A stretch of 64,000 nucleotides of DNA, from the NCBI RefSeq assembly GCF_001591105.1, contig NZ_BCUD01000002.1, forward strand, positions 62,001 to 126,000, read 5' to 3'. The position numbers were made by a program, and so were the translations under genes. Under the pieces are notes generated by a model, which saw only the letters and a list, made by a program, of their open reading frames with translations, did no database searches and was not told the origin of the DNA. Below, piece by piece: positions 46,451 to 56,658 of this stretch. Source of the DNA: Vibrio nereis NBRC 15637 (GTDB lineage: Bacteria > Pseudomonadota > Gammaproteobacteria > Enterobacterales > Vibrionaceae). The stretch's first letter is position 1; each line of letters begins with the position of its first letter.

Positions 46451-46484
46451 AACAAAGGCCAAGTGTATCAACTTGGCCTTTTTG
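46451..46484 (+). terminator. Terminator of ribB
   Basis: AAAGGCCAAGT (46454-46464) pairs with ACTTGGCCTTT (46471-46481), followed by further T residues. Confidence 0.9.
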
Positions 46485-46545
46485 CTATCACGAAAAAGCA
46501 GTGGCTACCGATAGAGCCAAAACTAAGCGTTGCCACAAACTCAAA

Positions 46546-47757
46546 TTAGGATGCACTAGAACTCACTTCGAGTGGCTTACTCTGCGCGTGATTGCTTTTT
46601 ATCGAGAACCACACCAGCAGCGCCAACGCAATCAGTGACGACACCAAACTGACATACAAGGTGCTGTAGTAGTTAAACCATTCGCCGACAAAGCCGACCG
46701 ATAAGCTCGCGACCAACATGGCGATATTCATCATACTTGAGAACAAGGTTGACGCGGTGCCTAAGCGATCGCGCATCATATCTTGCAGGACCACCATGCC
46801 AAGTGTCGCGCACACGCCAATATAGAAACCATTTAGCAACTGCGCCGCTAACATCGCTGAGAACGACGTGTTCAGCATCATTGTCAGATAGAACACGCAG
46901 CCAATCGCGACACCCAAAGTCATCACCTTAATCGCCCCAAATTTCTCTGCCATTTTGCCGGCACTCAACATGACTGGGATTTCACACGCGGCCGCAGCGC
47001 CAAACAGTAACCCCAACCAACTTGGGTCCACTTTTAGCTCTTGTGACAAGTAAAGCGGCATACTGGTGATGTAGAGGTTATTCGCCGCAAAGGTACATAC
47101 GACAATCACACAGTAGAGCACAATCATAGCGCTGATTCCCCCCGACATCGGAACAGGTTGCTCGCTTTGATCTTCTTTGGTTTCTTTCGTCACAACGCTG
47201 GACGGAAGGTACTTAATAATCACTAAAATAGCTAAAGTGACCACAGCAGCAGACACACCGAATGCAGCACTGAAACCATAACTTGCCTTCAAGATAAATG
47301 CCGCAGGAGGGCCAAATACCCAGGCAATCGCGATCCCCGCACGCATGGTTGATAAAAACGTTGTGCTATCTTTCACATAGCGGTCACCATACTCTCGCCC
47401 CAACGCAAATAGCTGACCAAACGACGCGCCACTGACACTGCCGAACACCGTTGCTATCGCCACAGCAAGCCAGTAATCACGCACAAAAATAAAGCTCACG
47501 ACAGTGACCAAATAGCAGCTAAGCGAGACAATCAAAATTGTTTTTCGCGGCCAGTTGCGATCCGATTGCCTGGCAATTAACTGCGACACGACCACCGAGC
47601 TGACAATCGCTATCACCATGTAAACACTGAGCATCATCGGTGCCGCGCCTAACTCTTCAACAATAAATAAACTGGATAGTGGATAAAAAAAGGCACCGCA
47701 TAGCCCGGTAACGAACGCGGTGAACACAAACAATAAAGCGGTTTTGTCTTTGAACAT
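46546..47757 (-). CDS. SetA/SetB family sugar efflux transporter
   Basis: The 403-aa MFS protein has about 12 segments and the Set-family features: an N-terminus like MFKDKTALLFVFTAFVTG, QLFALGREYGD (near 125) and a W-V-F-G-P-P block. Set proteins export sugars or non-metabolisable analogues. AGGAGTC precedes ATG 47757. It is divergent from an AraC gene and is likely its target. Confidence 0.92.
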   Translation of the reverse strand: MFKDKTALLFVFTAFVTGLCGAFFYPLSSLFIVEELGAAPMMLSVYMVIAIVSSVVVSQLIARQSDRNWPRKTILIVSLSCYLVTVVSFIFVRDYWLAVAIATVFGSVSGASFGQLFALGREYGDRYVKDSTTFLSTMRAGIAIAWVFGPPAAFILKASYGFSAAFGVSAAVVTLAILVIIKYLPSSVVTKETKEDQSEQPVPMSGGISAMIVLYCVIVVCTFAANNLYITSMPLYLSQELKVDPSWLGLLFGAAAACEIPVMLSAGKMAEKFGAIKVMTLGVAIGCVFYLTMMLNTSFSAMLAAQLLNGFYIGVCATLGMVVLQDMMRDRLGTASTLFSSMMNIAMLVASLSVGFVGEWFNYYSTLYVSLVSSLIALALLVWFSIKSNHAQSKPLEVSSSAS

Positions 47758-47936
47758 TGAGACTCCTATTAAGCGAATGACCACTTTGTTACTACCCTCA
47801 CAGTCTACTCAAATAGCGACTCTGCCATTGATAGTATTCGACCCACCTCTAATACTAATCATTCAAAATAACGAGTTACTTTGACAGTGGAGAAACAGCT
47901 GTTCTAGCCTAAGTGTGCAAGCTAGGAGTCACGATC

Positions 47937-48821
47937 ATGAAACCATTTATTGAGAACGTTCTTAACGCCACCAGCAATGACTGGACAGTACGCGAGTACC
48001 ATTGCCGGATTCATAAAGAAGAATTTTCGTGTTCTTGGCACTATCACAATGAGTACGAACTGGTGCTGTATCAAGACCCTCATGGCGTTTTTAACGGCAG
48101 CTATCTTGCCGGTGATTCCATCGGCGAAATCCACCACAATACCGCCTTACTCTATGGGCCAGGCTTACCCCATATGCTGACGGGGAAAGTACTAGGCAGT
48201 GAAGAGAAAGCACTCCACTCCGTCATCGTCTGGTTTAAACAACCGTGGATAGAAAAACTGCAAGCGACCATTCCCGAAGCGCGCAACATTAAACGCTTAT
48301 TGGAGCAAGCGTCTTATGGCGTAAAGTTCAGCGCTGACACATCACAAAAGATTTCAGTGTTGCTGGAGGGAATAGAAAGCATCGAACGCGAGTATCAAGC
48401 GATCCGCGTCATCGAAGTGCTGCTGCTTCTTTCCAATGATAGCGAGTACTTACGCCTCTCCTCCTCCCCATACCGACTCAAACAACTTTCCGGCGACCAA
48501 GACGCCTATCAAAAGGTAGAACGTGCAACTCGCTTTATTGAAAAGAATTACAGCGCATCAATAAAAATATCTGACTTGTGTAAAGCACTGCACATCAGTG
48601 AAAGCTCAGCCTATCGACTATTTGAGAAGCACTATGGAATGAGTTTTTCTGACCACGTAAAACAGTTTCGAATCGGTAAAGCCTGCGAGCTGTTAGCGAG
48701 CACCTCGTTACCCATTTCACTCGTCGCCGAAAGAACTGGATTTCAGAACCTATCCAATTTTAACCGCCAGTTTAAAGCGGTAAAAGAGATGACCCCTAGT
48801 GCGTTTCGCCGTCGGTTTTAG
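47937..48821 (+). CDS. AraC family regulator, divergent from sugar efflux gene
   Basis: The 294-aa protein begins at ATG 47937 (AGGAG upstream). The N-terminal cupin has S-W-H-Y-H-N-E-Y-E-L, and the C-terminal AraC domain shows the usual helix-turn-helix ending F-N-R-Q-F-K-A-V-K. Sugar-responsive control of the divergent Set-type exporter is inferred. Confidence 0.9.
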   Translation: MKPFIENVLNATSNDWTVREYHCRIHKEEFSCSWHYHNEYELVLYQDPHGVFNGSYLAGDSIGEIHHNTALLYGPGLPHMLTGKVLGSEEKALHSVIVWFKQPWIEKLQATIPEARNIKRLLEQASYGVKFSADTSQKISVLLEGIESIEREYQAIRVIEVLLLLSNDSEYLRLSSSPYRLKQLSGDQDAYQKVERATRFIEKNYSASIKISDLCKALHISESSAYRLFEKHYGMSFSDHVKQFRIGKACELLASTSLPISLVAERTGFQNLSNFNRQFKAVKEMTPSAFRRRF

Positions 48822-48970
48822 ACTGTTTTAAACAGAAGGGCCCCATAGTCAACGAGACGAAAAGCAATAAACATATCGATCAAAAGTCAAACTCTGCCTT
48901 CTTATTACCCACCCACCACACAATATGAAATGCAAACATTGCATATATAAAATAAAAACAAACCTTGATT

Positions 48971-48989
48971 GATAATGGTTATCAATATC
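48971..48989 (+). promoter_or_regulatory. Fur box upstream of TonB receptor gene
   Basis: GATAATGGTTATCAATATC matches the 19-bp Fur consensus at 16 positions and overlaps the inverted repeat TGATAA-TGG-TTATCA. It lies about 41-59 bases before the start, predicting iron repression. Confidence 0.78.
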
Positions 48990-49029
48990 ATTATATTTAT
49001 CTTTTTGTTCAATCATTCCAGAGAATACT

Positions 49030-51138
49030 ATGCTTTACCCATTTTCACCCAAAAAATTATTGCCCATTGCGCCGCTCATTTGTGCCGCTCACGTACCAAT
49101 GGTGCTCGCTAGCGGAGTCACTGAATTCGACGCTGTAGTGGTTGAGTCGAGCCGAATTGATGTTAGCCGAGAAGATTCTCCTCAAGTGGTGACCGTGATA
49201 ACCAAAGAGCAGATTGAAGAACAACTTTCGATCGTAACAGATAGCTCGCAAGTGCTCTCAAACTTGTTACCCGGATACTCGCTCAATACCCAAAAGCTCA
49301 ATAACAGCAGTCAAACTTTTCGTGGCCGTTCCGTGCTGTATATGATCGATGGCGTGCCCCAGTCTAACCCTCTCCGAGAAGGTAGCCGTTCAGCCCATAC
49401 CATCGACCTCTCTATGGTAGAGCGTATTGAAGTGATCCACGGTGCCAGTGCAATTCATGGCTTAGGTGCGACTGGCGGTATCATCAACTTTATTACCAAA
49501 TCAAACAGCTCAGCTGAATTAAAACAAAACGTCAGCGTACAAATGACCGCGCCAACTGAACGTATTAACAGTGACACGATGTCTTACAAGCTCAGCTACC
49601 AAGTGCAAGGTGCCAAGGATAACTTTGACTATTTGGTCGGCCTCACTGGTGAAACGCAAGGTATCTTTCTGGATGCAAACGGCGACTATATCGGTGCGGA
49701 CACGACTCGTGGTGACATTATGGACTCCCGCAGCTACGATGCGTTTGCCAAAGTGGGCTACTGGTTTAGCGACGAACAAAATGTTGAGCTTTCCTACAAC
49801 CGTTATCAATTAAAAGGGGAAAAGAACTACCTTTCGGTAACTGGTGATCGAGCCAACGGCATTGCGACCTCATCGGTAGAGGGTACCCCAGAAGGCAGAG
49901 CCCCATTCAACGAGGTGCAAACCATCAGTTTGGAATACACAGATACCGACATGATGGGCATGAAACTGAAAGCACAAGCGTTTTATCAAGACTTTACCGC
50001 ACGGTATGGCGCTTCAACATCTAGAAGTTTCCAAGATCCCAACACTCCGGAAACCATTTACGACCAATCGCAAAATGAATCGGAAAAATTAGGGGCCAAG
50101 TTCAATCTCTCCAAAAATGGCTTACTGGATGGCAAACTGAACACGACCGTCGGTTTAGATTTACTCAGAGATACCACCAGCCAGAAGCTGATTTTAACCG
50201 GTCGAACTTACGTTCCAGAAACCACGTACAACAACTATGCGCCGTTTGTCCAACTCGCGTTTTCCCCTATTGAACGATTAACGCTTCAGGCGGGTGCTCG
50301 CTATGAGAACGCCAAACTCGACATTGACACTTACCAAACCGTTGCCTCGAGAAATGGCGTTACAGTTGAAGGTGGGTCGCCAGAGTTCGACGACGTGGTC
50401 TATAACGCAGGTGCTGTCCTAAAAGTGATGCCAAGCGTTAGCCTCTTCGCGAACTACTCTCAAGGCTTTGGCATGCCGGATGTCGGGCGAGTATTGCGTG
50501 GTGTGAACATTCCTGGACAAAACGTTGAAGAGCTTATCGACCTGTCACCTATCGTGACAGACAACTACGAAGGTGGTCTACGCTTTAACCGTGACAACAT
50601 CAACTTTGAAATCAGCTACTACGAATCGAACTCCAAACTGGGTAGCCGCATTGTTGAAGATAACGGCCTGTATGTCGTTAAACGAGAGAAAAAGGAAATC
50701 CAGGGTGTTGAAACGTCACTAGGTTATCAATTAACGCAAAACCATAAAATCGACGCGGGCTACTCATACATTCAGGGTGAATCCGATACTGACGATAATG
50801 GGTCTGTGGATACTAAACTGACGGGTAGAGACGTTCCGCCGAACAAACTTCGTTTAGCATGGACAGCGCGTTGGAATAACCAGCTTACCTCAATGATACA
50901 GGCCAACCACGCCTTTGACCGCAGCTTTGACGATGAAGCACTTGAATTTGATGGTTTTACCTTATTCGATGCGACGTTGGGTTATCAGTTCCCTGTCGGT
51001 AAGGTGAACTTCTCGGTTGCGAACCTACTTAACGAAGACTACTTTACCTATTACTCACAAAGTGCCTTCACCAAAGATGACCTCTACTTTAAAGGTCGCG
51101 GCCGCACGGTCACTTTGGCTTACAAACTGGACTTCTAA
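49030..51138 (+). CDS. TonB-dependent siderophore receptor
   Basis: The 702-aa outer-membrane protein has a signal peptide, a TonB-box-like DAVVVES near residue 34, a plug domain (V-V-T-V-I-T-K-E-Q-I-E-E-Q-L, then V-E-R-I-E-V-I-H-G-A-S-A-I-H-G-L-G-A-T-G-G) and a long beta-barrel ending in LAYKLDF, with the terminal Phe expected for outer-membrane barrels. The ferric ligand is unknown. It converges with the FhuF-FecBCDE-type operon, with a Fur box upstream, so the two form one uptake system. Confidence 0.92.
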   Translation: MLYPFSPKKLLPIAPLICAAHVPMVLASGVTEFDAVVVESSRIDVSREDSPQVVTVITKEQIEEQLSIVTDSSQVLSNLLPGYSLNTQKLNNSSQTFRGRSVLYMIDGVPQSNPLREGSRSAHTIDLSMVERIEVIHGASAIHGLGATGGIINFITKSNSSAELKQNVSVQMTAPTERINSDTMSYKLSYQVQGAKDNFDYLVGLTGETQGIFLDANGDYIGADTTRGDIMDSRSYDAFAKVGYWFSDEQNVELSYNRYQLKGEKNYLSVTGDRANGIATSSVEGTPEGRAPFNEVQTISLEYTDTDMMGMKLKAQAFYQDFTARYGASTSRSFQDPNTPETIYDQSQNESEKLGAKFNLSKNGLLDGKLNTTVGLDLLRDTTSQKLILTGRTYVPETTYNNYAPFVQLAFSPIERLTLQAGARYENAKLDIDTYQTVASRNGVTVEGGSPEFDDVVYNAGAVLKVMPSVSLFANYSQGFGMPDVGRVLRGVNIPGQNVEELIDLSPIVTDNYEGGLRFNRDNINFEISYYESNSKLGSRIVEDNGLYVVKREKKEIQGVETSLGYQLTQNHKIDAGYSYIQGESDTDDNGSVDTKLTGRDVPPNKLRLAWTARWNNQLTSMIQANHAFDRSFDDEALEFDGFTLFDATLGYQFPVGKVNFSVANLLNEDYFTYYSQSAFTKDDLYFKGRGRTVTLAYKLDF

Positions 51139-51159
51139 CCCCAAATCCCAACACACATA

Positions 51160-51190
51160 AAAAAGAGCACAGCCCGCGCTGTGCTCTCTA
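51160..51190. terminator. Bidirectional terminator between TonB receptor and FhuF-like genes
   Basis: AGAGCACAGC (51164-51173) pairs perfectly with GCTGTGCTCT (51178-51187), loop CCGC, with an A-tract before and T-rich sequence after; it serves both convergent genes. Confidence 0.88.
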
Positions 51191-51967
51191 CTTCTTTTTC
51201 TGCTTAAGTAGCAGTGGACAATTGGAACAGTAAACCTCTGGCTCAGTCGCTTGATAGTAAAAGCAACACGTCCGCCGCATTCTGACTGGTTGGGGCGGTT
51301 CACCAAACAGCCTCTTCTTACGATAAAAGCGCGTTAGCGGATTTTCATCCATGGCAAAAATCTGTTGTGTATCAGCATCAACCAAAAATGCCAAATCTTG
51401 CTCTGCAGCACTTTTTAACGTGCACGGCACATTCGGCAGAATGCGCCTTTCATAAATACTGAACACACGCACAGCGATGTTCTCCCACAGTATTCGTTGC
51501 GGTACTCCGGTTACTTGATGAAGCAGCGTGACCAAGCGTGTTAAATGTTCAGCGAAGACCCGTTGCAAAACCTTGTCTCGCCACTGCTCACGTTCATCCG
51601 GTGCTAGGCTCACCTCGGTATTTTTTACTGGCATACCGTTTTGCCAAATACGATTGTCGAGTTGATACTCAAACACACTATTGTCTAGCGATAGGTTGAG
51701 CCCTTTGTTATAGACCGACATCGCGTACAACGTCGGAGCAAGGGCCAAAAAGGCAATACGTTTAATCACCAGCGATGCGGTCACTTTAAGATCAGGCGCC
51801 CCAAGCTCTGGCATGATCGTTTCAAGTGTAGATACGCATTGTTGGATATCCAGCAAGTGCACAGAGTCAATATGAGACTCTGAAGGTTGCGTGCTTTGCT
51901 TCAACCCAAAGCGAGCGAGCACGTCCCACTCATCGTTTGATAAAGCACCTGTTTCATACTCAATCAT
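51188..51967 (-). CDS. FhuF-like siderophore-iron reductase (2Fe-2S)
   Basis: The 259-aa cytoplasmic protein ends in a C-C-x11-C-x2-C motif (RRTCCFYY, then CSNC), the FhuF-type 2Fe-2S ligand pattern. FhuF proteins reduce ferric siderophores after import, often hydroxamates. Start ATG 51967 overlaps the ATPase stop (ATGA), so it ends the import operon. The siderophore type is not proven. Confidence 0.85.
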   Translation of the reverse strand: MIEYETGALSNDEWDVLARFGLKQSTQPSESHIDSVHLLDIQQCVSTLETIMPELGAPDLKVTASLVIKRIAFLALAPTLYAMSVYNKGLNLSLDNSVFEYQLDNRIWQNGMPVKNTEVSLAPDEREQWRDKVLQRVFAEHLTRLVTLLHQVTGVPQRILWENIAVRVFSIYERRILPNVPCTLKSAAEQDLAFLVDADTQQIFAMDENPLTRFYRKKRLFGEPPQPVRMRRTCCFYYQATEPEVYCSNCPLLLKQKKK

Positions 51968-52785
51968 GAAAGTTCTAGTACCTTTCGTCCTTTACCTTTA
52001 GGCACACACATGGGCGTGCCAAACAGTGGGTCGCGATCAAGATGGCATTGCATACCAAAGACGGCTTCTATCATCGCAACGTCTAATATGTCTTCCGGCG
52101 GTCCCTGTCGGAAAACCGTACCTTCTTTTACCGCAATCATCTGATGCGCATAGCGGCAGGCTAAATTAAGATCGTGCAACACCATCAGAATAGTTGTCTT
52201 ATGGGTTTGATTGAGCTCGAACAGTAAGTCCAACACTTCGATTTGATGGGTCAGGTCCAAATAGGTCGTCGGTTCATCCAACAACAAGATATCGGTATCT
52301 TGCGCCAACGCCATCGCGATCCACGCGCGCTGCCTCTGCCCTCCAGATAACGCCTCGATTGGTCGATTAGCGAGCTCTAGCATATTTGTCGCGCTTAGTG
52401 CCTGAGTAACTAACTCCTCATCCTTTTCTGTCCAGCTCTGCAGCCAATTCTGGTGCGGATAACGGCCTTGCCTAACGAGTTGCTCTACCGTTAAGCCCTC
52501 TGGTGCGGTTGGCCCTTGCGGCAAAATCGCCAAGCTGCGAGCCACCTCTTTACCCGACAAACGGTTAATGTCTTTTCCGTACAACGCTACTTCCCCCGAC
52601 CTAGGCGTTAGCAACCTAGCCATCGATTTTAGCAGTGTCGACTTTCCACACCCGTTACCGCCAACCAATACGGTGATCTGGTTCGGTTCAATCTTTAAAT
52701 CAAGCGATTTGATGATGGTGTCATTGTGATAACCCAGCTCTAGGTTGTGAGTTATTAAAGGGCTAGAGCAGCGACTAATAGACAT
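51964..52785 (-). CDS. Siderophore ABC transporter ATPase, FepC/FecE type
   Basis: The 273-aa ATPase has Walker [10 protein letters not shown], signature [12 protein letters not shown] and Walker [16 protein letters not shown] 52785 is chosen; the frame to 52917 continues inside the permease gene. It is coupled to the FhuF-like gene by ATGA. Confidence 0.92.
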   Translation of the reverse strand: MSISRCSSPLITHNLELGYHNDTIIKSLDLKIEPNQITVLVGGNGCGKSTLLKSMARLLTPRSGEVALYGKDINRLSGKEVARSLAILPQGPTAPEGLTVEQLVRQGRYPHQNWLQSWTEKDEELVTQALSATNMLELANRPIEALSGGQRQRAWIAMALAQDTDILLLDEPTTYLDLTHQIEVLDLLFELNQTHKTTILMVLHDLNLACRYAHQMIAVKEGTVFRQGPPEDILDVAMIEAVFGMQCHLDRDPLFGTPMCVPKGKGRKVLELS

Positions 52786-52811
52786 GGTGTAATTCCCAAT
52801 CGTAGAGTGTA

Positions 52812-53840
52812 TTAAAAGCGTTGTCGGAAAAGTAAGTAAATAAAAAACGGAGCGCCGATGGCAGAAACAAACACCCCTGCCGGGATATCCAGTGGCTGGA
52901 AAAACATCCGCCCACAAAAATCAGCCAATACGACCAAACAGGCACCGACTAAAGCTGTCACAGGGAGCAGCACAGCAAAGCTTCTGACGACCAAACGACG
53001 AGCAATGTGCGGCGCAATCAAGCCAACAAACCCAACAGCCCCTGCGTAAGCCACCGCTGGCGCTGCAAGAACAACACTCAACAAGACCAGCATCAGCCGC
53101 ACTTTCTGTACAGAGACACCCAGTCCTGTCGCTAAGTTATCTCCCAACTCCAAGGTGTTGATACGACGAGAGAAAGCGAACGCGATAGCCAAACCGACAC
53201 AAATCCATGGTAATAGAGCTCGCACATCGTCCCAGTTGGAACCATATACACTCCCTGTTAACCAGATGTAGGCAGAGATACTGGTAGAGGTTGGGCTAAT
53301 AGAAATAATGAACGTGATCAGTGCCCCCATAATGGCAGAGATGCCGATCCCCACTAAGATCATTCTCATGGGACTCACACCGTTACGCCACGCCAGCAGA
53401 TACACAAGGGTTGAAGCCGACAAAGCTCCGACAATCGCAAAGACAGGTAGCCACTCGATACCGTAGCTCAGTTGAAAAAAAGACAGAAAAGCGACCGCAG
53501 CGGCTGACGCGCCACTGGTCATACCGACCACATCGGGTGAAGCCAATGGATTACGGATCACCGACTGAAGAATTAAACCAGACGTTGCAAGACCAGCCCC
53601 TACCAGCACAGCCATCAACGTGCGTGGCAAACGAAGCGTCTCTAAGATGATGTTGTCAGAGCTTGTATCGGTAAAAATCTCGTACACGATGGCCTTTGGA
53701 CTCAGCCATTGCGACCCAGAGGCAAGTGCTAGAAGTATCACCAAGGCAGTCACTAAAGTAATAAATGCCCCCGCCGTGACCGTCACGGGCGATACAGAGA
53801 AAGAAAGATAACGTGAACGAACTACCCACTGTTTATTCAT
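52812..53840 (-). CDS. FecCD-family siderophore permease (second)
   Basis: The 342-aa inner-membrane protein has V-I-R-N-P-L-A-S-P-D-V-V-G and F-V-G-L-I-A-P-H-I-A-R-R. GAGGAAGCC precedes the ATG, and the start overlaps the preceding permease by 8 bases. It is the partner of the next permease. Confidence 0.93.
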   Translation of the reverse strand: MNKQWVVRSRYLSFSVSPVTVTAGAFITLVTALVILLALASGSQWLSPKAIVYEIFTDTSSDNIILETLRLPRTLMAVLVGAGLATSGLILQSVIRNPLASPDVVGMTSGASAAAVAFLSFFQLSYGIEWLPVFAIVGALSASTLVYLLAWRNGVSPMRMILVGIGISAIMGALITFIISISPTSTSISAYIWLTGSVYGSNWDDVRALLPWICVGLAIAFAFSRRINTLELGDNLATGLGVSVQKVRLMLVLLSVVLAAPAVAYAGAVGFVGLIAPHIARRLVVRSFAVLLPVTALVGACLVVLADFCGRMFFQPLDIPAGVFVSAIGAPFFIYLLFRQRF

Positions 53841-54846
53841 ATCGGCTTCCTCTACGTGCTAAGTAAACAAAGAAAGGCGCACCCAGCAAAGCCGTCATCA
53901 CACCAATAGGGATCTCTTCTGGATCCAACAAGGAACGACCCAGCACATCCGCTAATAGTAATAACGCTGCTCCCCACAGTGCACTTATCGGAATCAACCA
54001 TCGGTGGTCATTCCCAACCATTGCTCGTGCCATATGCGGGACAATCAAACCGATAAATCCGATATTGCCCGCCAACGCGACAGACACGCCTGCCAAACCA
54101 ATGATTAGCACACTGAGCGCTATTTTTAGCACCAATGTATTTTGTCCTAGCCCCGTTGCGATATCGTCCCCGGAAAGCAGGATATTGATGTGTGGGGCAA
54201 GTAAAATAGCCCCAGCAATCGCACCACAAAGGTAAGGCAATACTGGTAATACAACGTCTAGCTCACGCCCTGATACCGATCCTGCCACCCAAAAAAGGAC
54301 ACTATCCAAACCTTCCTGGCCGAGCACTAATATGCCTTGGGTAAAAGAGATAAACAGCGCAGAAATCGCAGCGCCAGCTAGTACAATGCGTACCGGAGAA
54401 ACACCGTCTCTACCCATGTTGCCCAAGCCATAAACCAATCCACCCGCGACAGCTGCGCCAAAAAACGCACTCCAGAAAAACAAGTTCATAGAGTCGATGA
54501 CAACAAACTGCGAAAACAGAACGATAAAAAATATAGCGCCAGCATTGACACCAAAGATGGCTGGAGAGGCAAGAGGATTACGAGTGAGTGTTTGCATTAA
54601 CACACCCGCAACGGCCAAAGCGGCACCAACAGCGATGGCTACGAGACTTCGTGAGAGCCTCGTGGTGGTGAGGATCACGTGCTCGATTGATGTGGGGTCA
54701 TAATTCCAAAAGGCCGTCATTACTTGGCTAAATGAAATGGGGTACTGACCAAATGTCATGCTGGAGGTAAATGCAATACTGAGAGTAAAGAGGGAGATCA
54801 GGATGATCCCCCATCGCGCTAGGTGACTTTGTTGGGGCAGTAACAT
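53833..54846 (-). CDS. FecCD-family siderophore permease (first)
   Basis: The 337-aa permease carries T-L-T-R-N-P-L-A-S-P-A-I-F-G and F-I-G-L-I-V-P-H-M-A-R. It begins three bases after the binding-protein stop. With its neighbour it forms the heterodimeric membrane channel. Confidence 0.93.
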   Translation of the reverse strand: MLLPQQSHLARWGIILISLFTLSIAFTSSMTFGQYPISFSQVMTAFWNYDPTSIEHVILTTTRLSRSLVAIAVGAALAVAGVLMQTLTRNPLASPAIFGVNAGAIFFIVLFSQFVVIDSMNLFFWSAFFGAAVAGGLVYGLGNMGRDGVSPVRIVLAGAAISALFISFTQGILVLGQEGLDSVLFWVAGSVSGRELDVVLPVLPYLCGAIAGAILLAPHINILLSGDDIATGLGQNTLVLKIALSVLIIGLAGVSVALAGNIGFIGLIVPHMARAMVGNDHRWLIPISALWGAALLLLADVLGRSLLDPEEIPIGVMTALLGAPFFVYLARRGSRYE

Positions 54847-54849
54847 GGG

Positions 54850-55812
54850 TTACTCATCTTTTAGAGTTGGTAACTGGTAAATATCACTCAATTGATCGAG
54901 TATGCGGTTTGCACCCAATACCCCGCCAGAGAGAATCCAAGTGACGCTATCGACTTGGTGAACCTGTTGATTTCTCGGCGCATCTAAAATTTTCCATAGC
55001 GGATGCGCTGCCCAAGATTGATAGTTTTTCTCAACCACGGGCTGTTGCGAGTGAAGAAGAACGAAAAAAACATCGGCGTTAACACTCGGCAACGCTTCTT
55101 TGGTTTTCAATTTCATGCCCCAACCAGAGCGCCCATTGCCTTCTATAGGAAAGTGGAATCCAATATCTTTCAATACTGCTCCAGGAAAGCTCTCTTGTAG
55201 ATACAATCGCAGGTGATCTGCTCGGACATTTAAAATGGATGCAGACAACGGCCAGTTTGGTTGTTTTTGTGCTAACTGCGCGCGAAATTGTTGAGTGCGT
55301 TTTTGCCACTGCTGCCAAACCTGCTCGGCTTGGGCTTTTCGCCCTGTCGCTTCACCGGTTAATTCGAGTGAATACTGAAAGTCATAAACGGTGTTAGCGA
55401 GGACTGTCGGCGCTATTTTTTGCAACTGAGGATAAATTTTCTCATGGCGTGCTTTTGTGCCGATGATCAGATCAGGTTTCAGCGCAGCAATTTCTTCTAA
55501 ATTAGGCTGAGTTTCTAGACCGACATATTTTGCGCCTGCAAGATCCTGTCGAAGGTATTGATACATCGGCTTTTCAGCCCAAGATTCAACCACCCCTACT
55601 GGCTTTATACCCAATGCGACTGCACTGTCTGTTGCCCCTTGAAACAAAGTGACCACTCGCTGCGCTTTATTTGGAACAACACTTTGGCCCATAGCATGCG
55701 TAATGGCGCGAGAACTGTCCGTAGAAGCACTTGAAGCCGCACTTAATGTTAAACAGAGAGAATAGAGAAGAAACCTAATGCCTTGTTTCTGCCTAAGAAA
55801 AGAAATTTGCAA
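54850..55812 (-). CDS. Periplasmic siderophore-binding protein
   Basis: The protein is about 320 aa with a signal peptide (FLLYSLCLTLSAASSAS) and the class III binding fold (R-V-V-T-L-F-Q-G-A-T-D-S-A-V-A-L and L-K-P-D-L-I-I-G-T). The start is uncertain: a TTG at 55812 with AAGGACGTCAGG upstream fits better than the distant ATG at 55848, whose extra residues (MCVGSHYTRTSG) look unlike a signal peptide. First gene of the import operon. Confidence 0.8.
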   Translation of the reverse strand: MQISFLRQKQGIRFLLYSLCLTLSAASSASTDSSRAITHAMGQSVVPNKAQRVVTLFQGATDSAVALGIKPVGVVESWAEKPMYQYLRQDLAGAKYVGLETQPNLEEIAALKPDLIIGTKARHEKIYPQLQKIAPTVLANTVYDFQYSLELTGEATGRKAQAEQVWQQWQKRTQQFRAQLAQKQPNWPLSASILNVRADHLRLYLQESFPGAVLKDIGFHFPIEGNGRSGWGMKLKTKEALPSVNADVFFVLLHSQQPVVEKNYQSWAAHPLWKILDAPRNQQVHQVDSVTWILSGGVLGANRILDQLSDIYQLPTLKDE

Positions 55813-55856
55813 ACCTGACGTCCTTGTATAATGACTACCCACACACAAATGTAAAT

Positions 55857-55875
55857 GGTAATTATTATTAATATC
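55857..55875 (-). promoter_or_regulatory. Fur-like box upstream of siderophore import operon
   Basis: On the minus strand GATATTAATAATAATTACC matches 15 of 19 Fur consensus positions and lies 45-63 bases before the TTG start. Weaker than the box at 48971. Confidence 0.6.
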
Positions 55876-56204
55876 AGATGCAATTAATTAATAACCAAAG
55901 AGCTTAGATTTCGCACCTCTGAGAAAAGTGATACGTCAGCAAGGAAAGTGCAAATTTGACCCCTCGTCAGATCAGCTCGATTAACTGACGGCCCTCACAC
56001 TAACAATATGTATTGCTAAATTAAGACGAGCAAATAGGTGTTCGCACTCAAATAATTTGAATTTTTCATAGGAAAATATTGTTAGATTTGTTGTTCGTCG
56101 CAATTTGTACTGATTTAAAGATCTATCGTCAAAGGATAGTTATTTCTTTGTAACCCATTGATAACGTTAATTTACTTTATAAATAAAACTAAGGATGTGA
56201 CAAA
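55876..56204. promoter_or_regulatory. Intergenic region between siderophore operon and 93-aa gene
   Basis: About 330 AT-rich bases hold promoters for the divergent siderophore operon and the small plus-strand gene. I see no other gene or repeat here. Confidence 0.4.
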
Positions 56205-56486
56205 ATGTTTGAATATCAGTTCTTTGCAAAGCCCGATGAGAAAAAAGGAAGCTTTATTTACCTGATCGTTGGCAGTGAGCGCTATCTTGCAGAAAAAGAG
56301 CAACTTTTAAAACTCGGATTTGAGATAGAAGGTAAATCTATTCACGCCGAAACATTGGAAAAAGCGATCGAAGCGTTTAGAACAAACTATACCTACGAAA
56401 TTGAAGAGTACAGCTACTCTAGCGTCTTTGGTGAAGATCTAGAAAACTTCGTCGTAGAAAGCTTCAAAGAATCCGCTGAAGCCTAG
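56205..56486 (+). CDS. Small hypothetical protein, 93 aa
   Basis: I do not recognise this acidic soluble protein (MFEYQFFAKPDEKKGSF and so on). AAGGATG precedes the ATG, supporting translation. It has no membrane segment or motif and stands alone between divergent and convergent neighbours. Confidence 0.65.
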   Translation: MFEYQFFAKPDEKKGSFIYLIVGSERYLAEKEQLLKLGFEIEGKSIHAETLEKAIEAFRTNYTYEIEEYSYSSVFGEDLENFVVESFKESAEA

Positions 56487-56658
56487 AGTGGATTGTGCAA
56501 ACCGAACTTTCAAATGATTCGCAACGCATGGCTTGCTTAATCAATAATGAGCTTGTGTTAATCCGCTTGTATTAGCACAAACCCGAACAAGTCATTGCGT
56601 TGCTTCCCACCGTTTCAGAGTCTAATCCATAGATGTAACCAAAAAATCTAAGACACTC

